Shown: positions 34,760-47,780 of the stretch, piece by piece
Position numbering within the stretch: position 1 is the first letter of the stretch
How the letters are laid out: the number at the start of each line of letters is the position of its first letter
DNA from: Membranipora membranacea
Lineage: Eukaryota; Bryozoa; Gymnolaemata; Cheilostomatida; Membraniporidae
Direction of reading: 5' to 3'
Assembly: GCA_914767715.1 (NCBI GenBank)
Contig: OU612067.1
Location: 2,666,001-2,730,000 of the forward strand
Length of the DNA: 64,000 nucleotides
Made by a program: the position numbers and the translations under genes
Notes under the pieces: generated by a model
The model's database searches: none
What the model was told of the DNA's origin: nothing
What the model saw: only the letters and a program-made list of their open reading frames with translations

Positions 34760-36439
34760 GATTGCCTTCTCTATTTCCTCATGAGAAGTTTAATGGGTTG
34801 AAAACGAGAGAGCCCGGAAGGTAGGTGGCTATGTTGTTATTTCCTTGTCCGGAGACGGATTTAATACCTTAACCAAGGTCTGTGCTCTTAGGCAATAGCG
34901 GAACACATAGTTCAATACTGACAGACATAGATTATTTTTGAATCATATCCAACAGCACAAGGAAGAGATAAATTTTATTAATTTCACTAAATTATGCAAA
35001 TGAAAGATGGTGTTGCCATGGTTACATTGTATATGTTGGTGACAATCCGAGATGAGGTATGGATCTCCTGTGAAAGGAACCATAACATTATGTCATGTCA
35101 TTCATTCCCAGTTATTATTATTAGTATTACCAATTAAATTGATTGACTCTTTCAGATATCCGAAAGCAGGAAAAGTGAAAAGAAGATTCCACACTTTTAT
35201 TTCCTAGTTAATCTAAAAATAATGTAAAACCGTTCTAACAGACATGATAACTAAGGCTAAAGATAGAGAGGTAATCCACACTGGCAAGTTAGATGAAGTA
35301 TCGGATAAATAATAAATCCGACGAGGCTCTACAACTATTTTACAGGATCGCTTTTGAAAGCCCTAACAATATCTGCAAATTTTTATTTGTATTACAGTTT
35401 GCAAGGATTCAGAGCCCTTCATTACGCATCCTTCACCTGGCCTACCACTTAAAGACCCATAGCAGTTCTGCACGCTTGTTACCCAGAATGTTAAAACCAT
35501 AAGCAAGGATATCATTACATTAGAATTACCACAATAGGATTACAAATATCGTACCATTTTATGCTACCTGCAACATAACACACCAGAATAGATCATATAC
35601 TTCAAACCAGTAGTTCTTGTGGCGGCAGGAAGGCACTGTCTTGCCCAGAAAGCTTCATGAAGTTGCATTGAAACACTATGATTGAATGATCAATGTCAGA
35701 GTCAGCTTAAGAAAAACTCTGTTTGAATTTGTATTCACTATTTATGAACCTCAAAACACTTGGACCTGCCAGAGACCCTGTAGGATCTTTGCCTCTCCTA
35801 CTTTTCTAACTACGACCCTGCATTTAAGATCCCTACCAACTTTAACATCACATCACAAATTAACTATGAACTGTATCTATAATAAGAACCCGTCAAGAAA
35901 TTAAATGATGAAAACAGACCACACTTCATCAATGACATCAGGCGCGTAACATGTGTAAATACAGAATCGGGGGGGGGGGGGGAACCAGGGAACAGATCAC
36001 TGTGCTTTTAGGCGTGCCAAAACATTCACGTTTGAGCAATTACCACGTTCATCAATCACTGCTTAGTGTGATGGAGATTTCTAATCACTTTCAACACCTA
36101 TTTCTTTTTATTTTGTAAATAATTGATCTGTCACAGCGAAGTCATTAAATACATTGCGTAAATTTATTGGTCATTAAATATTCTTATGATACGACTCTAA
36201 CATTTTTTGTTATTCAACTATCAGCCAGCTTTTTGTTTTTACTGTATCAAATATTTGATTTGAAATCTGTAGTGAAATGTGCCTCCAAGTTGACGAATAG
36301 TTATTAGGGATTACTGTAAACCATCCCGGCAAATTCTGTTATATTCCTACTGTTGATGATGTTACTACTGACAATTTACTTGATATGACTACAGAGGATC
36401 TCAGATCTGACTGTCATCAACACTGATAAAGATATTCAC
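34760..36439. other. Upstream flank of gene B and end of duplication block B
   Basis: No gene was recognised. A run of 14 G lies at 35969-35982, where unit 3 has only seven. The similarity to unit 3 runs to 36089, where the window ends for the other copy. Confidence 0.45.
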
Positions 36440-36662
36440 TACTCAGAGTTGTGTTCTCTTGTCACATAGCTCATTCCACTCCACCATTGCCACTCCATGC
36501 AACACAGCGTACGTGTTAGGGTTGTTGGCCTTACATGGCCATTGCTGGGACCCCTTGCAGTGAGTTTTTAGCTGTCTTTTCAGCTTGTCAGCATGTCTTT
36601 CCATGCTGTCACATGTCTTTCCATGAGTCAATAAGAAGACGAGTACACAGAGGAGGTATACA
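36440..36662 (-). CDS. Possible last exon of a small secreted Cys-containing protein
   Basis: After an AG at the upstream edge, the minus strand reads a hydrophobic run VVYLLCVLVFLLTHGKTC. A short basic, Cys-bearing mature part follows (ADKLKRQLKTHCKG, WPCKANNPN, VEWNELCDKRTQL) and then a stop. The hydrophobic run looks like a signal peptide core, and four Cys follow in about 60 residues. No in-frame ATG precedes it, so a 5' exon would be needed. I do not recognise the family. A chance open frame is the alternative. Confidence 0.3.
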
Positions 36663-37039
36663 ACCTATTTGAATCATTATATGGAACAAGCTTGGAAACC
36701 CTAACTATTACCATTGCTCTGCATATAATCATGAGGTGAAAAAGGAGAGGAGAATAAACTCAAAAATGTCTTCCTCATATTACACAATAAGATATGATAT
36801 TCCTAAATTTATTAGACAGTGTCACAGGACAACTTTCAATTTGAACTGTCCTTAGCTAGTCGTTCACTCATAGCGTTGTGTTAGGCGGTCATGTCATGCA
36901 GATTGGCAAAAAATTTGAATCATTATTTTGTATGCTGCTCCTATGCAATTTCAAAGGCAAGTTGTCATAAAAACTGATTAATAAGTGCTAACTTTTAAAA
37001 TATTTTCAGTAACAGTTTCTGTGGTTATCCTCAATAATT

Positions 37040-38525
37040 CCTGCTTTTGTGTACAAAATTTTAGAGCCTTTAATTCATAATTCTTTAACACAGATCATGA
37101 ATTTATGTCGGAGCAACGATCAATTTGCAGATGTTTTGAAGAATGCGCTTGTTATTCCTATCTTTAAAAGTGGCAAAAAAAATCAGGCTTACAATCACTG
37201 TCCAATATCCCTTCTCCCTATTTTGAGCAAAGTCCTTGAGAAAATTGTAGCCAACCAAATGCGAGAGTTCATATACACCAACAAGCTTTTAAGCTGCAGA
37301 AAATTTGGGTTTTGTTCTGGACGCTCCACTGACCAAATCTTAATCCAATTGGTGAATATAATGGGATATGCTATCTCAAGATAGTTCCAAAATTTTAATT
37401 GCTGCTGCTGCTCTGGACATCAAAAAAGCTTATGACTGTGTAAATCATCAACTGATTGTAACCAAATTTACTCAAAAATTCAACTTTTCTCTATTGGCAG
37501 CATCCTTTATAGAAAGTTATTTATCAAACAGGTTTTCAACCATGAAGGTTAATGGTATTTTAATAGGAATCAAATTCTTACCGGGGGGGGGGGGGGTTCC
37601 TCAAGGATCTGTTTTGGGCCCATTACTCTTTAATTGCTATCTGTTTGCCGATGTCAGTCTCATGATAGCCAGTCGAAATTACCCAACTATATCTATCAAA
37701 AACATGGAACATTCACTAGCTTCAGCATCTGACAGGTAAAATTGAATAAATTGATACTCAATGCATCAAAGACAGATGTTAAGACTATCTCCAATTCTAT
37801 TAACACCGACTTTCCAAAACTAAATTTTCAAGGCATCTCTTTCAAGCAGATAGGCAATTCAATATTTAGGATTTTTATATATAAAAAGTTGAATTTTCAA
37901 TCTCTTTTAAAAAATTATTAAACAAAAGCTATACCCAATCATTGCAAATTTTGAGAGAAATCGTAAATCGTTAGCTGCTGTCTGGTACACAGGGTTGATA
38001 AGGCCAAACCTCAAATGTTGCGCACTGCAACTTTATTGCTCTAATGAATATAATAAAAAGACATACTGAAAATCAAGATTCGATGTTTAAAATCATAAAT
38101 CTAAATTGCCCAAAAGTTGAGACATGGCAGAGGCACAATATTCATTTTATCACCAAGATATACCATTATTTATACCTTTTAACATTTTCTAAAATGACAA
38201 TCAAATCGGTCCCAATTATTGATGCCAGCCTTATGCTTTTGAAATTAAAAAGTGATACACAGCTTGGAAAATGTGAGGGTTTGATGCTATCCAAGGACAA
38301 ATACAGGTTCTCTCGTGCGAACTTAGGTGCCAAACTATACAACGACTTGCCCTCAAACATTAAGCAGTGCCATGATCGCAAATCATTCATAAATTGTCAA
38401 CTGACTTGTGGGTTAAAATTTTATTTTGAAAAAAAAACAGACAATGTAACGACAGAACAGTTGTTGTGCGTGACATCGTGCAAACAAGCTGCTTGTGAAA
38501 AATCCTCTCTCTCTCTTGATTAAAA
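37040..38525 (+). mobile_element. CR1/L2-like LINE fragment with broken reverse transcriptase
   Basis: The plus strand carries reverse transcriptase blocks: VIPIFKSGKK, SLLPILSKVLEKI, ALDIKKAYDCVNHQ (first Asp) and VPQGSVLGPLLF. The catalytic block is reduced to YLFADVSLM, with one of the two Asp lost and about a dozen codons missing before it. The typical C-terminus follows (ANLGAKLYNDLPSNIKQ) up to a stop near 38523. There are frame changes at about 37370 and 37740, and a run of 14 G sits at 37583-37596. The element is dead and lacks its 5' half. Confidence 0.8.
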
Positions 38526-39129
38526 ATTGTAAATAATTACTGGATATCACATGGAAGAAAGTTCTTTAAGTTCTTAAAAGCGGAATCGAGATGACCAAGA
38601 TGACGATCAGCAAGAAAACAAAAAAGAAATGCCGTATTATTTAAAGTTGCAGACAACCACAAAAGTTATATTTTGATATTTGATGCGTAATGATGTACTC
38701 CTTCTAAATTTGCATGGTGTAAAAAAATATTAAATTAGAAAATCTTAATTATTGACATTGCAAACTCTCTTCCACCATTTTGTTTCAGTAACTGACATAC
38801 CCAATATGATTGGCCAAGTGTTAATACTCTCGAAATAAATCTATTGCTGGAAAAAATTGATATTGAAAAGCATTTGTTCCTAAAATTGAATCAGTTATAT
38901 TTTGTTTTTTTTTAATATAAATACTTAAACGGTCACGTCAATTGAAAAAAACATCTTCAAAGACAAGATTTTTAATGTCAATAAAGAAAAATTACACTTT
39001 TCTATGAGATTATAAACATAACATAGCTTCCAAATTTAATTCACTTTTTGGTGAGCCATTAGGGATTAGGGTCTGCTGACTGCCCTGTGGTGCAGATGCA
39101 GAGCTTATACCTAGGATTAACTGGATTCA
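38526..39129. other. Unassigned AT-rich sequence
   Basis: Sequence after the LINE 3' end. No tail repeat or gene was recognised. Confidence 0.35.
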
Positions 39130-40735
39130 ACAACTCAAAACAATAGCATCGAAATCAAAGGTACGGTTGACAACATCCAAATCGTAATCATGTGCAATTT
39201 GGCAACGTACGAGGTTGTCAAAGCAAAATTTCAGTCTTCGTTAAAAGATCGAGGACTTTACACCTCTTTGCAGACCAACCGTGAGCAAACTAAAACAGCT
39301 GTAGTTGCTGTAGTGGTCACAGTTAAATCGAAAAAGTAAGGAAAAAAATCACTATACACTGCAAACTTTTATAGTACAACATCTACCATACTAGTCAATG
39401 GAATTAAGGATATTTTCCTTGACCACTTCTCTAAACTTATCAACAACATTCCTGAACATACTATAAATGCATTGAATGCCACCATTCAACGGAAATGTCA
39501 AGAATTCATTACATCCGAGCAAGGAGTACATGCAGCAGATGTACAACAACCAAGTCTGGAAGCACGAGCTCTCACAATCATCAAACATCATCAGGAAACA
39601 CTTGTGAATCAGGCAGCAATGTCCAAAAATTCATCAGCATCATGATGAGCAAAATCTCGGAGCTAGAAAGTAAAGTTAAACAACAAAGCACTTTAATACA
39701 GAAACCAATGACCAATAACCGATCAAATACAACATCAATTCGACCAAATTGAAACCAGCATCCACAAACAACTAACAAGTAAATTTGAATGCAATTCAAA
39801 TTCCTCACCACATGAAAAAGATTCTCTCAACAATCAAACAGCATCAGCATAACATTGGGCTAACTATAATCATCGACAACTTAATCAGCCATCAACTTCC
39901 TCAATGAACAGCAACAATCGACACAACACAAGAACACAACCCCCAAAAGAACAAAAAATTGACAACAGTTTCCGCACTATAGACTCTTGTCATAGATATT
40001 AAGAAGGACTCCATGACCTACAGCAACTTTAACCAGGATACCATCAGACGCACCCTCAACAAAACCTTTGGGCCCATCATAATAGAAAATATTACAAGAT
40101 ATACAAATACAATACAAACAAACCCAAAACTATGATACATTTCAACCACCAAGAAACAAAAAACAACATCCTACGCAAATGGAACACTGATCTATTTGGT
40201 GGATCAAGTATACGCCAAACAATCGACCCGAAATGCCTGACAGAAAATATGGGTATGTTGAAAGGTGACCCAGAAGATGCTGAATACAGCACTGTAATGA
40301 ATGATATAAAAGTGCTCTACCCTCATGCTACATCAGAAAGAATTTTTAAGGAGGGCAAACCAATGAGAATGTTCAAAATTAAGTTCCATTCTCGTGATAA
40401 ATTTCTTTTTTCTATTAAAAATGGTATTTGTCTCCAATCACAAAGTGTTAAATGTCAAATAAGATAATGTATTCTGAATTTGCATTTTTAAATGTCCGTG
40501 GAATTCCCAGCAAAATAGAGGAGATAAATCAATTTTGCATCAACGTAAATTCGCAATTCTAGGATTAGCAGAAACATTTTTCAATGAGCATGATGGTGTT
40601 GGTATTTATGCGGTGCCAGGTTATCAGGTGAATAGGAGAGATCGGGGATATGGTTACTGTTGGTTGGTTTATTTTGTCAAAAACGTTAGGTATGCTGCGA
40701 GACAAGTGAGTGTTTATACTGTTACATGAGTAGGG
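39130..40735 (+). mobile_element. LINE 5' part: ORF1-like region and start of AP endonuclease
   Basis: A degraded ORF1-like stretch leads to a 111-codon open frame (40132-40467) with a conserved-looking end (RMFKIKFHSRDKFLFSIKNG). ORF2 starts at 40467: FAFLNVRGIPSKIEEI, then after a frame change LGLAETFFNEHDGVG and GYQVNRRDRGYGY. These are the first motifs of an apurinic-type LINE endonuclease. The element stops near 40735, before the rest of the endonuclease and the reverse transcriptase. It may be the missing 5' half of the 37040-38525 family, but this cannot be shown here. Confidence 0.65.
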
Positions 40736-40984
40736 AATTCCAAAAAGAACCATAAACAAAATGAGTAAAGTAGAGTCTGACTTCTAGTGGATTAAAAAAT
40801 ATCTTGTTATATCAAAATCAAATGTCTGAGGAAGGAGTCTTTACTCCAGGTAGTTCTGTATTTAAGGCTGGGATATCTGCCTGAGGGGAGTTTCTCAAGA
40901 AAACTGTTTAAAAAAATGTTCGTCATCATGTATTATCTGCAGGGCCAGGTTCTTTGTTCGTTTCGATATGACAGAATCTAGGTT

Positions 40985-42620
40985 CCCAATGTCAATTCGT
41001 AACTCTGGAGTCTAGACATTGCAGTTCTGTGAGGAGATTACTGACCCTGATAGTGTTAAATGCAGACGAGAAGTCGAGAAATATGCATCTTGCATAGTTG
41101 GCAGCTTTAAGGTCTATGTTACTAGTTATTGTGGTAATAAGGCATACTACTGCATCCTGTGTTGATCTTTTAGCTCGGTAGGCAAATTGGTGATTGTCAA
41201 GAGGAGTGTTTTTAACTATATAGCTTTTCAGCAGACGCTCCTTTATTTTACATAAGCAGCTTGTCAGGGCTATTGGTCGGAAGTGTTTAAGCTGGTTTGG
41301 CTTGTCAGTTTTTGGCAGTCGTTTGATGATGGCCGATTCCATATATCTGGAGTTGATTGAGAGTCTAGAGAGAAGTTGAATATATCCGTAATTACAGGCG
41401 CTAGTTGGCCAGCAAAGATTTTTAATGCTCTGGGTATCAGACCATCAGGTCCAGCACCCCTTCTAGAGTTGAGGCGTTTGAGTTGTATCAGAACTGATTT
41501 TTCATCTATTGTGCAGGGAGGAGCAGTTAGGTTTATGTAAGCAGCTTGTTTCTCAAATCTGGCAAAGAAGTTGTTCAGTTCTTCAGGTTGGAAGTTAATA
41601 TCTGGTTGTGACTTGGAGTTGTTGGTCGGAAGCCTGCTAATTTTTTTAATGTCGTTCTTAGCGTTTGCAGGATCACTGGCTAGATGTTGTTGCATTTTCA
41701 AGGAATATTCTTCTCTGGGTTATTACTTTCTTTTGAGACTTGCATTTTGAGTTTATGGTAGAGTTTTTTATTTCCATTTTTGTGGGCGTCATGTTTCTCA
41801 TCTATCATATCCAGAATGCGCTTTGTGATCCATGGCTTTTTGTTGGCATATTTTTTAACTTCCTTTGGTGGTATGCATAGGTCTGTGCAGAAATTAATGT
41901 AGTCAGTTATTGTTTCTTCGGCTGGTTGATGTTGTCATTGGCATCTGTGAGATTGTCCCAAAGTGTGGTGTCTAAGCATGCTTGAAGATTATCGACATTA
42001 CTGTTTGAGAATGTTCTGCAAGTTGTAAACGTAGGTTTGAATTTAGACAAGGGTTTATAGGATGGCACAAGATGCATAATGTAATGGTCAGAGCTGCCAA
42101 GATGGGCTGGTTGATGACATTGACTATAGGCGCCCTTGATCCTTGTATAGCATTTGTCGAGTGTCTTGGTTCCTCTGGTCGGTTTGGTAACATTTTTGAT
42201 AATATCCATTTAGTCGAAATTTAAGCTGGTTGAAATCTCCCATTACAAGAATACAAGAATTAGGGTATTTTCTTTCAAGTTGATTGACATGTGATGTGAT
42301 GCATTTAGCAGTGTTGGTTGCGTCTTGTTTAAGTCAAGATTTTCCGGTGAATGGGGCATACCACGATACAGATATGATAGAAGTAAACTCACGAGGTAGC
42401 CAGTGTGGACGAGATTTGACAGTTAGTAAATCACAGTTTTTATCAGTGTAGTTGTGGATAATTTGATAGTTTGTAGACCACTTTCTATCGATGTAAACCA
42501 AAATGCCACCCCCTTGAGTTTTACCACCTTCTTCTAGAGTTCTATCATTACGGAATTTATCGTATCCATCTAGTTCAGAATGGTCCTTGGTGATATCTGG
42601 TTTAACCAAGAATCAGTGAT
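40985..42620 (-). mobile_element. Second LINE fragment, opposite strand, with endonuclease and reverse transcriptase remnants
   Basis: In minus-strand order there are endonuclease blocks (42334-42609: GGGILVYIDRKWS, VSWYAPF), a middle region (41907-42209), then the segment before the polymerase (41270-41701: RRGAGPDGLIPRALK). Reverse transcriptase blocks follow (40992-41342: HFRPIALTSCLCKI, FAYRAKRSTQDAV, CIFLDFSSAFNTI). Several frameshifts separate them, and the catalytic Asp-Asp block and everything after it are absent. The motifs fit the L2/CR1/Rex group. It lies tail to tail with the plus-strand LINE fragment. Confidence 0.78.
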
Positions 42621-43156
42621 ACATATTAGTTGAGATTGGTTCTGCAGTCTTTTAGTGTGTAATAATCCATGGAGTTCATCGAGTTTTTTAAGTATTGATT
42701 GTCCGTTGGTGAGCACTATTGCAGGTAGTGGTGCTTTACCGTTCCTGTAGCTATGTTTGAGTCGAACACCAGGAACTTAGAACAAAAGGAGAGCGTAAAC
42801 AGCTGAGAAGAATAGCTGGCTGCTTTAGCTATGTTTACTAGTTGTCTAAGGCTAAGAACAAATAATACCTTAATTACCTTAATTGACTGGTCTTTTAAAT
42901 TTCTTATTGCATCAAAAAAAATATTTATAAATAAAAATGTCCATCCCAAACAAGTTCACACACACATTTATAATTTATTCAATTTGTGTTTTCTCTTGAC
43001 AGAAATTCATTTTATTTTTGTTTTCTGGACAAAAGTCCCTTGAATTATAACCTCACCAGAAAAAATATGTAATACATATATAAACTATTATTTAACGTCA
43101 GTTTTAATGACCATGCTAACAATAGTTCTATAAAACTGCTTCCACATGTTAGATTG
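42621..43156. other. Spacer between LINE remnant and PAN-FReD pseudogene
   Basis: Sequence with no recognised exon. It contains a possible continuation of the LINE 5' region up to about 42800. Confidence 0.35.
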
Positions 43157-43362
43157 TCAGTAACCTCTTGTTATCTTCATGGCACTCTCTATGTAAGATG
43201 GCGAGTAAGCATTGTTTCTCTTATACCATTGAATTCCATAGGCATAACTTTGAATTCCGTCTGGAAAATAATCCCCATTGAGATGTGCATAATGACAAGC
43301 CGCAAACCACCATGCACCTGTAGCAAGTCATTGACAATTAGTATAGTGACATCATAGACTTG

Positions 43363-44197
43363 ATAATAAACCTAGACAGGACGCTATAGACAGCTGAAGT
43401 GATGAGGCACTTAATTGCGGGCGACGTAACAGATGTAAAAGCATTAGTGTTATCATTGATTTACTGTCCATAATTCAGTTCTTTGTTCATAACTTGATCA
43501 ATCTTGATTGAATATTAAAGGGCAACCAAGGTTTCAAACAACTTCTCATTGATGGCCATTGATTAATAGCAGATTGCACCTTCTGCATGGGGAAAAAGAC
43601 AAAATATAATTCGGATGATTATTCAGCCAGAATTCCTGTGAAACATTTCTTCCATCAGGCACTCAAACTCAGCTAAAAGAGAATACCACATAGCAGTTTC
43701 CTGTTCCTGTTATTATTTAGCCTGTGCTCTATAATTATTACAGCAAAGTCTTGGAACCTCCCCTAAACTGAAGTGTTACCCAGCTTAGAGTCAGCAACTA
43801 CTTTGAGTTTTGCATCGCGTAATGCACAAAGCTGATGCTGCCCAGCACATTATTTCCTACCAATTAATGCATTGCTGCGAAACCTTGGTTGCCCTTTAAG
43901 TTTGAAACTTACTATACAATCAGCAGCATCTTGTAACAACTTGATGTTATTTCTTCTTCTAAAAAATATTATGCCTTAAATTTACGTTTATGAGAAGCTG
44001 CTATATCTATTGCAATTTTCCACTGAAAACCCGATCAAAATTGATCGAGTATCAACTTAAAACCTGGTATATGACCTGCAATTCAATGATAAACCCAATA
44101 CTGCTACACCTTCAAATGCAATCACATCGTCCACAATTAAAATGCCTCAGCGCCTCAATGCTGATGCTCCATATAGTGTCCTGTCTAGGTTTATTAT
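43363..44197. mobile_element. Outer TIR element with AATAAACCTAGACAGGAC ends
   Basis: AATAAACCTAGACAGGAC at 43365-43382 is exactly inverted at 44178-44195. The 0.8-kb interior has no coding region and itself contains a complete 385-bp MITE. It occupies the place where the missing FReD-3 exon of gene 3 would be expected. Confidence 0.7.
43515..43899 (+). mobile_element. 385-bp MITE, copy 1 (nested)
   Basis: Ends are TTAAAGGGCAACCAAGG and its reverse complement. TTAA at both ends could be a duplicated target, as in piggyBac-type elements. It lies inside the outer AATAAACC element. Confidence 0.85.
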
Positions 44198-44581
44198 TAA
44201 AGGGCAACCAAGGTTTCGCAGCAATGCATTAATGGGTAGTAAATAATGTGCTGGGCAGCATCAGCTTTGTGCATTACGCGATGCAAAACTCAAAGTAGTT
44301 GCTGACTCTAAGCTGGGTAACACTTCAGTTTAGGGGAGGTTCCAAGACTTTGCTGTAATAATTATAGAGCACAGGCTAAATAATAACAGGAACTGGAAAC
44401 TGCTATGTGGTATTCTCTTTTAGATGAGTTTGAGTGCCTGATGGAAGAAATGTTTCACAAGAATTCTGGCTGAATAATCATCCGATATATATTTTGTCTT
44501 TTTCCCCATGCAGAAGGTGCAATCTGCTATTAATCAATGGCCATCAATGAGAAGGTGTTTGAAACCTTGGTTGCCCTTTAA
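44197..44581 (-). mobile_element. 385-bp MITE, copy 2 (inverted)
   Basis: The same length and the same ends as copy 1 but in opposite orientation, with only scattered differences. It starts at the right end of the outer element, sharing its TTA. The two copies form a large inverted repeat about 300 bases apart. Confidence 0.85.
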
Positions 44582-45561
44582 GTCTATCAAACATTCATAT
44601 TGGTATCTGTCTGTTGAAAGCTGCCACCACTAGGATCACAAAAAATTAAACATGTCTCATCACATAAAGCAACTTCACGCCATCATAAATCCTGAACATA
44701 TTGTTTTGGTAAAAATGTTCAACTCTTTTGTGAAATAATCACAATTTATAAATTACATTTGGCTACCATCATTTTATTTGTTATGCAGAAAAGATAAATA
44801 AGATGAATTTGAATCTTTGGACTTTTTTTATACTTTCATCCCTTTGGGCCAAGGTGTAACTTGTTAAGATTATGATTCTGGGGATCTTTCAATTAGAAAC
44901 AGCCAAAATTGCAATCTGATCTTTCACTCAGTGAGTGTGCAATACCGGCTAGGGCTCTTGGTTTCATATCCCTCTCTCAATGATGGAACTTTTACATTCT
45001 GAGTGAGCGATTTTGCCTAATTGAAAGACCAAGTGAGTGATAATTTTGAGAGATGTGATAGTGATAACTTGCTTCAGTGATGCACAGCTTTTTCTAATTG
45101 AAAGACCCCCTGATTATCCATCGCCATGATCATGTCTGAAGAAAACTGATTACTGAGGAATCGGCTAGAGAGGGAGAAAACATGTTAATCTGCAAAAAAC
45201 TTTCAAGTATTTCAACTGATCTGACTGCTTGAAACACATGCCCTGACAATTTAGTTTTGGAAAATTTGTATTGTTACAATTGGAGATGGTTATAACATCT
45301 GTTTTTTATGCATGCAGTACCAATTTATAGCAATCATACCAGTCAGAAGCTGAGACTAGCGTTGGATTATTTCAACTGGTTAACATGAGACAGAAAAAAA
45401 TTATCTAATGTATAGCAAGATCATTGATGAAGGCAATATAAGTAAAAGGGACTCCAGTCAGATTTGACCACAAGAGAAACATTGATTTTATCATGAGAAA
45501 TGATACATATATAAATACAAGGGTGATTGATGCATGCGCTTTTTCTCATAGCTGAACTCAC
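44582..45561 (-). other. Intron sequence of pseudogene 3
   Basis: No trace of the FReD-3 exon was found here by reading for the NCAANYKG and DNDVHIG coding patterns. No repeat was recognised. Confidence 0.45.
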
Positions 45562-47140
45562 CACAGTTATCCTGTAATTATCACCTTCACCGGCTAGACA
45601 AAACTTCTCCCACTCCGTATTCAGTTCCAGTGCCATCGAGATCCCTCAGATAGATATGAAGAGTCTTGCGATATTGAGTCAATAAATTGATGAATTTGTT
45701 ACCTGAAGCAAGAGTCAGGATTGCCAATTAAAATATCAATCAGAGGTATCTACTTCTTTTAAAATATATTCACCAATAAAGCAGATTGAACAGCTTTTCT
45801 TATTTTCCATTCAGTGTGGAAAGTTTAGGTCAAAAATCTTCCCCAATCTTTCACAGTCTTAATGCATTATAAATTCCTGGTGTTATATCAGTAGGATAGA
45901 GCCTAGGATCCCAAAATCACCACTGGTAAATTTAAAGGTAAGACCTGAAACTCTTTTAATTGATTTTGATAATAATTAAAAAAAACTTAACAAGCTGAAC
46001 TCAAAAAGCTTTACACTAACTCAACCCTGATGGGACTGGAGTACAAATGTAAAAAACTAATCCACAGCTACAATATCTAATTCATCTTACTACATGTGCC
46101 ACATGTGGCTCTCACTGCACAGGTAAATAGGTCATCGTTGTGAAGTCTGCATCTTACCAATCCAAAGCTCAGCTGTTACAGATCCAAACCCATCTCTGTA
46201 TTCATACCACACTCTGTAAAAGTCCTCACTCCCATCATATCTTCTTTGAAGAACAGTCCATCCATGATCAGTGTCAAACTCACAGCGTGCTAGAAATGTG
46301 TAGTCATCTATTTCCAGCGTGAAGATACCATCAGCAGCACTTGGTACATTCTCAAAATACCATTGGCAATCTGAAACAAACCAATTTAATTTTTCTCAAA
46401 TTTTGCATCCTATGCCCGTCAGCTTCATAGTATTACACTCTTCCCATTAGTATCAGTCTTACTCAGAAATTGACTAGATCAGATCACCTATTAACTATCA
46501 TACAGGTGACAGTTTTCTGAAAATTAATCAAATAATGATTATATCACCATTGAAACATGCATGATTTAAATTAAGACTGCACAACCCCTACTGCAAGTAA
46601 TGGGTGTTGAATCAAAATCTATTATTTCATATAAAGTACTGAATATTGCAGGTTCATCGCTTCTTGGTCGGCCAACAAATAGTTGGCTCTCAAAATCAAG
46701 ACCCACTGACATCTATAATTATCACAAGTAAAATGATAAAAAATGTCATTAATAACTTTTAAACTGACGACTTTTATTGATTTATTTTTCTGGTGTAAAG
46801 TTTAAAACATATTGTTGAGAATGAACAATGAGTGCAAACAAAATTGATTTATGCAATGTGTTCTTCTGTAAGTGATTGATCATGAGAGGACAATTCTGCG
46901 ATGTAAGGATCAATAAAAATTTTAGATTTGTATCACTTAAACAAAGGGGAATAATGCGATAAAGTTTTCAAAATGTTTATACTTATGTGTAAAACATACA
47001 GACTGGAATTCAATTCCAATGATACAAACATGTACTGTGGCCCAGAAAGCCGGATAAAACTAAACTTATCTGCTGTGAATTTAATTTAAAAAGGCCTGAA
47101 TTGAATTAAACATTTCATTGAATTTAATCAATTTTCTCTG

Positions 47141-47240
47141 CATCAAACATTTCTGTTCTGCATCAAACTCTTCTGTTCTGCATCAAACTTTTCTACTCTG
47201 CATCAAACTTTTCTACTCTGAATCAAACTTTTCCGCTCCA
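47141..47240. repeat. 20-bp tandem repeat inside the left arm
   Basis: Five consecutive 20-base units with the form CATCAAAC(A/T)(C/T)TTCT(G/A)(T/C)TCTG. The mirrored set is in the right arm of the same element. Confidence 0.85.
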
Positions 47241-47431
47241 TTGAAATCAACCACCCTATATTATACATTGCTGTATGTAGGTCCTCAGTCTACCAATAGT
47301 TCATAGTCAATAGGCTTACATTTCAATCCATCATCGATGATTTGCAATAGAACTGCATGGCATGTCTTTATCAAGGCGAAAGTCACACAGCATGGACAAT
47401 ACGTTTCTCCCAAACATTTCGAACAGCTACC

Positions 47432-47780
47432 CTATAGGAGTTTAGTTCTCGCGGCAATTAGGATTCGCTTTTCGGTTGTTGCCTAGGATGCGAAATTTAG
47501 TGTAACTTAAATTAAACTCACCCACCATAGTTTCATAAACAATGTAGAATTATACAGGAATACACTTCACTTATGCATGCAAGCTAGCATGGTGTAGTGG
47601 TCTAAGTGTCTGCCTTGCAATCGGATGGAGTTTTATGCCCTGGGTTCGTATCCCAACTAGAACATTTTTTTTTAATTTTCACTAGTAAGCCTACTAGCCA
47701 AATTTAGTACTAGTGAAATTTAGTACCAGGTCCAGATAGCGAAATTAAACTCTAGCTAAATTAAACTCATGTAGGGTATA
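47432..47780. mobile_element. Small nested element carrying a tRNA-like sequence
   Basis: Short inverted ends (ACCCTATAGGAGTTTAGTT and, inverted, ATACCCTACATGAGTTTAATT) enclose a tRNA-like stretch at 47583-47661. This has tggtgtagtggtctaagtg (D-arm and A-box form) and tgggttcgtatccca (T-arm, near-perfect B-box). A SINE inside a larger transposon is the simplest reading. The tRNA fold is imperfect, so no tRNA gene is called. Confidence 0.45.

Larger units (their letters stand above)
27050..36089. repeat. Segmental duplication block B, copy in unit 2
   Basis: The stretch matches 55481-64000 (the match runs off the window) in the same orientation and includes all of collagen gene B. Larger differences are an extra block at about 27905-28890, a 118-bp hairpin element at 28960, and a C run of 31 and an extra block near 55690-56010 in the other copy. 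Confidence 0.92.

Noticed and set aside
47583-47661. Possible functional tRNA gene
   Set aside because: D- and T-arm-like motifs are present, but the acceptor and anticodon stems do not pair well and the B-box deviates. A SINE-type relic is more likely.
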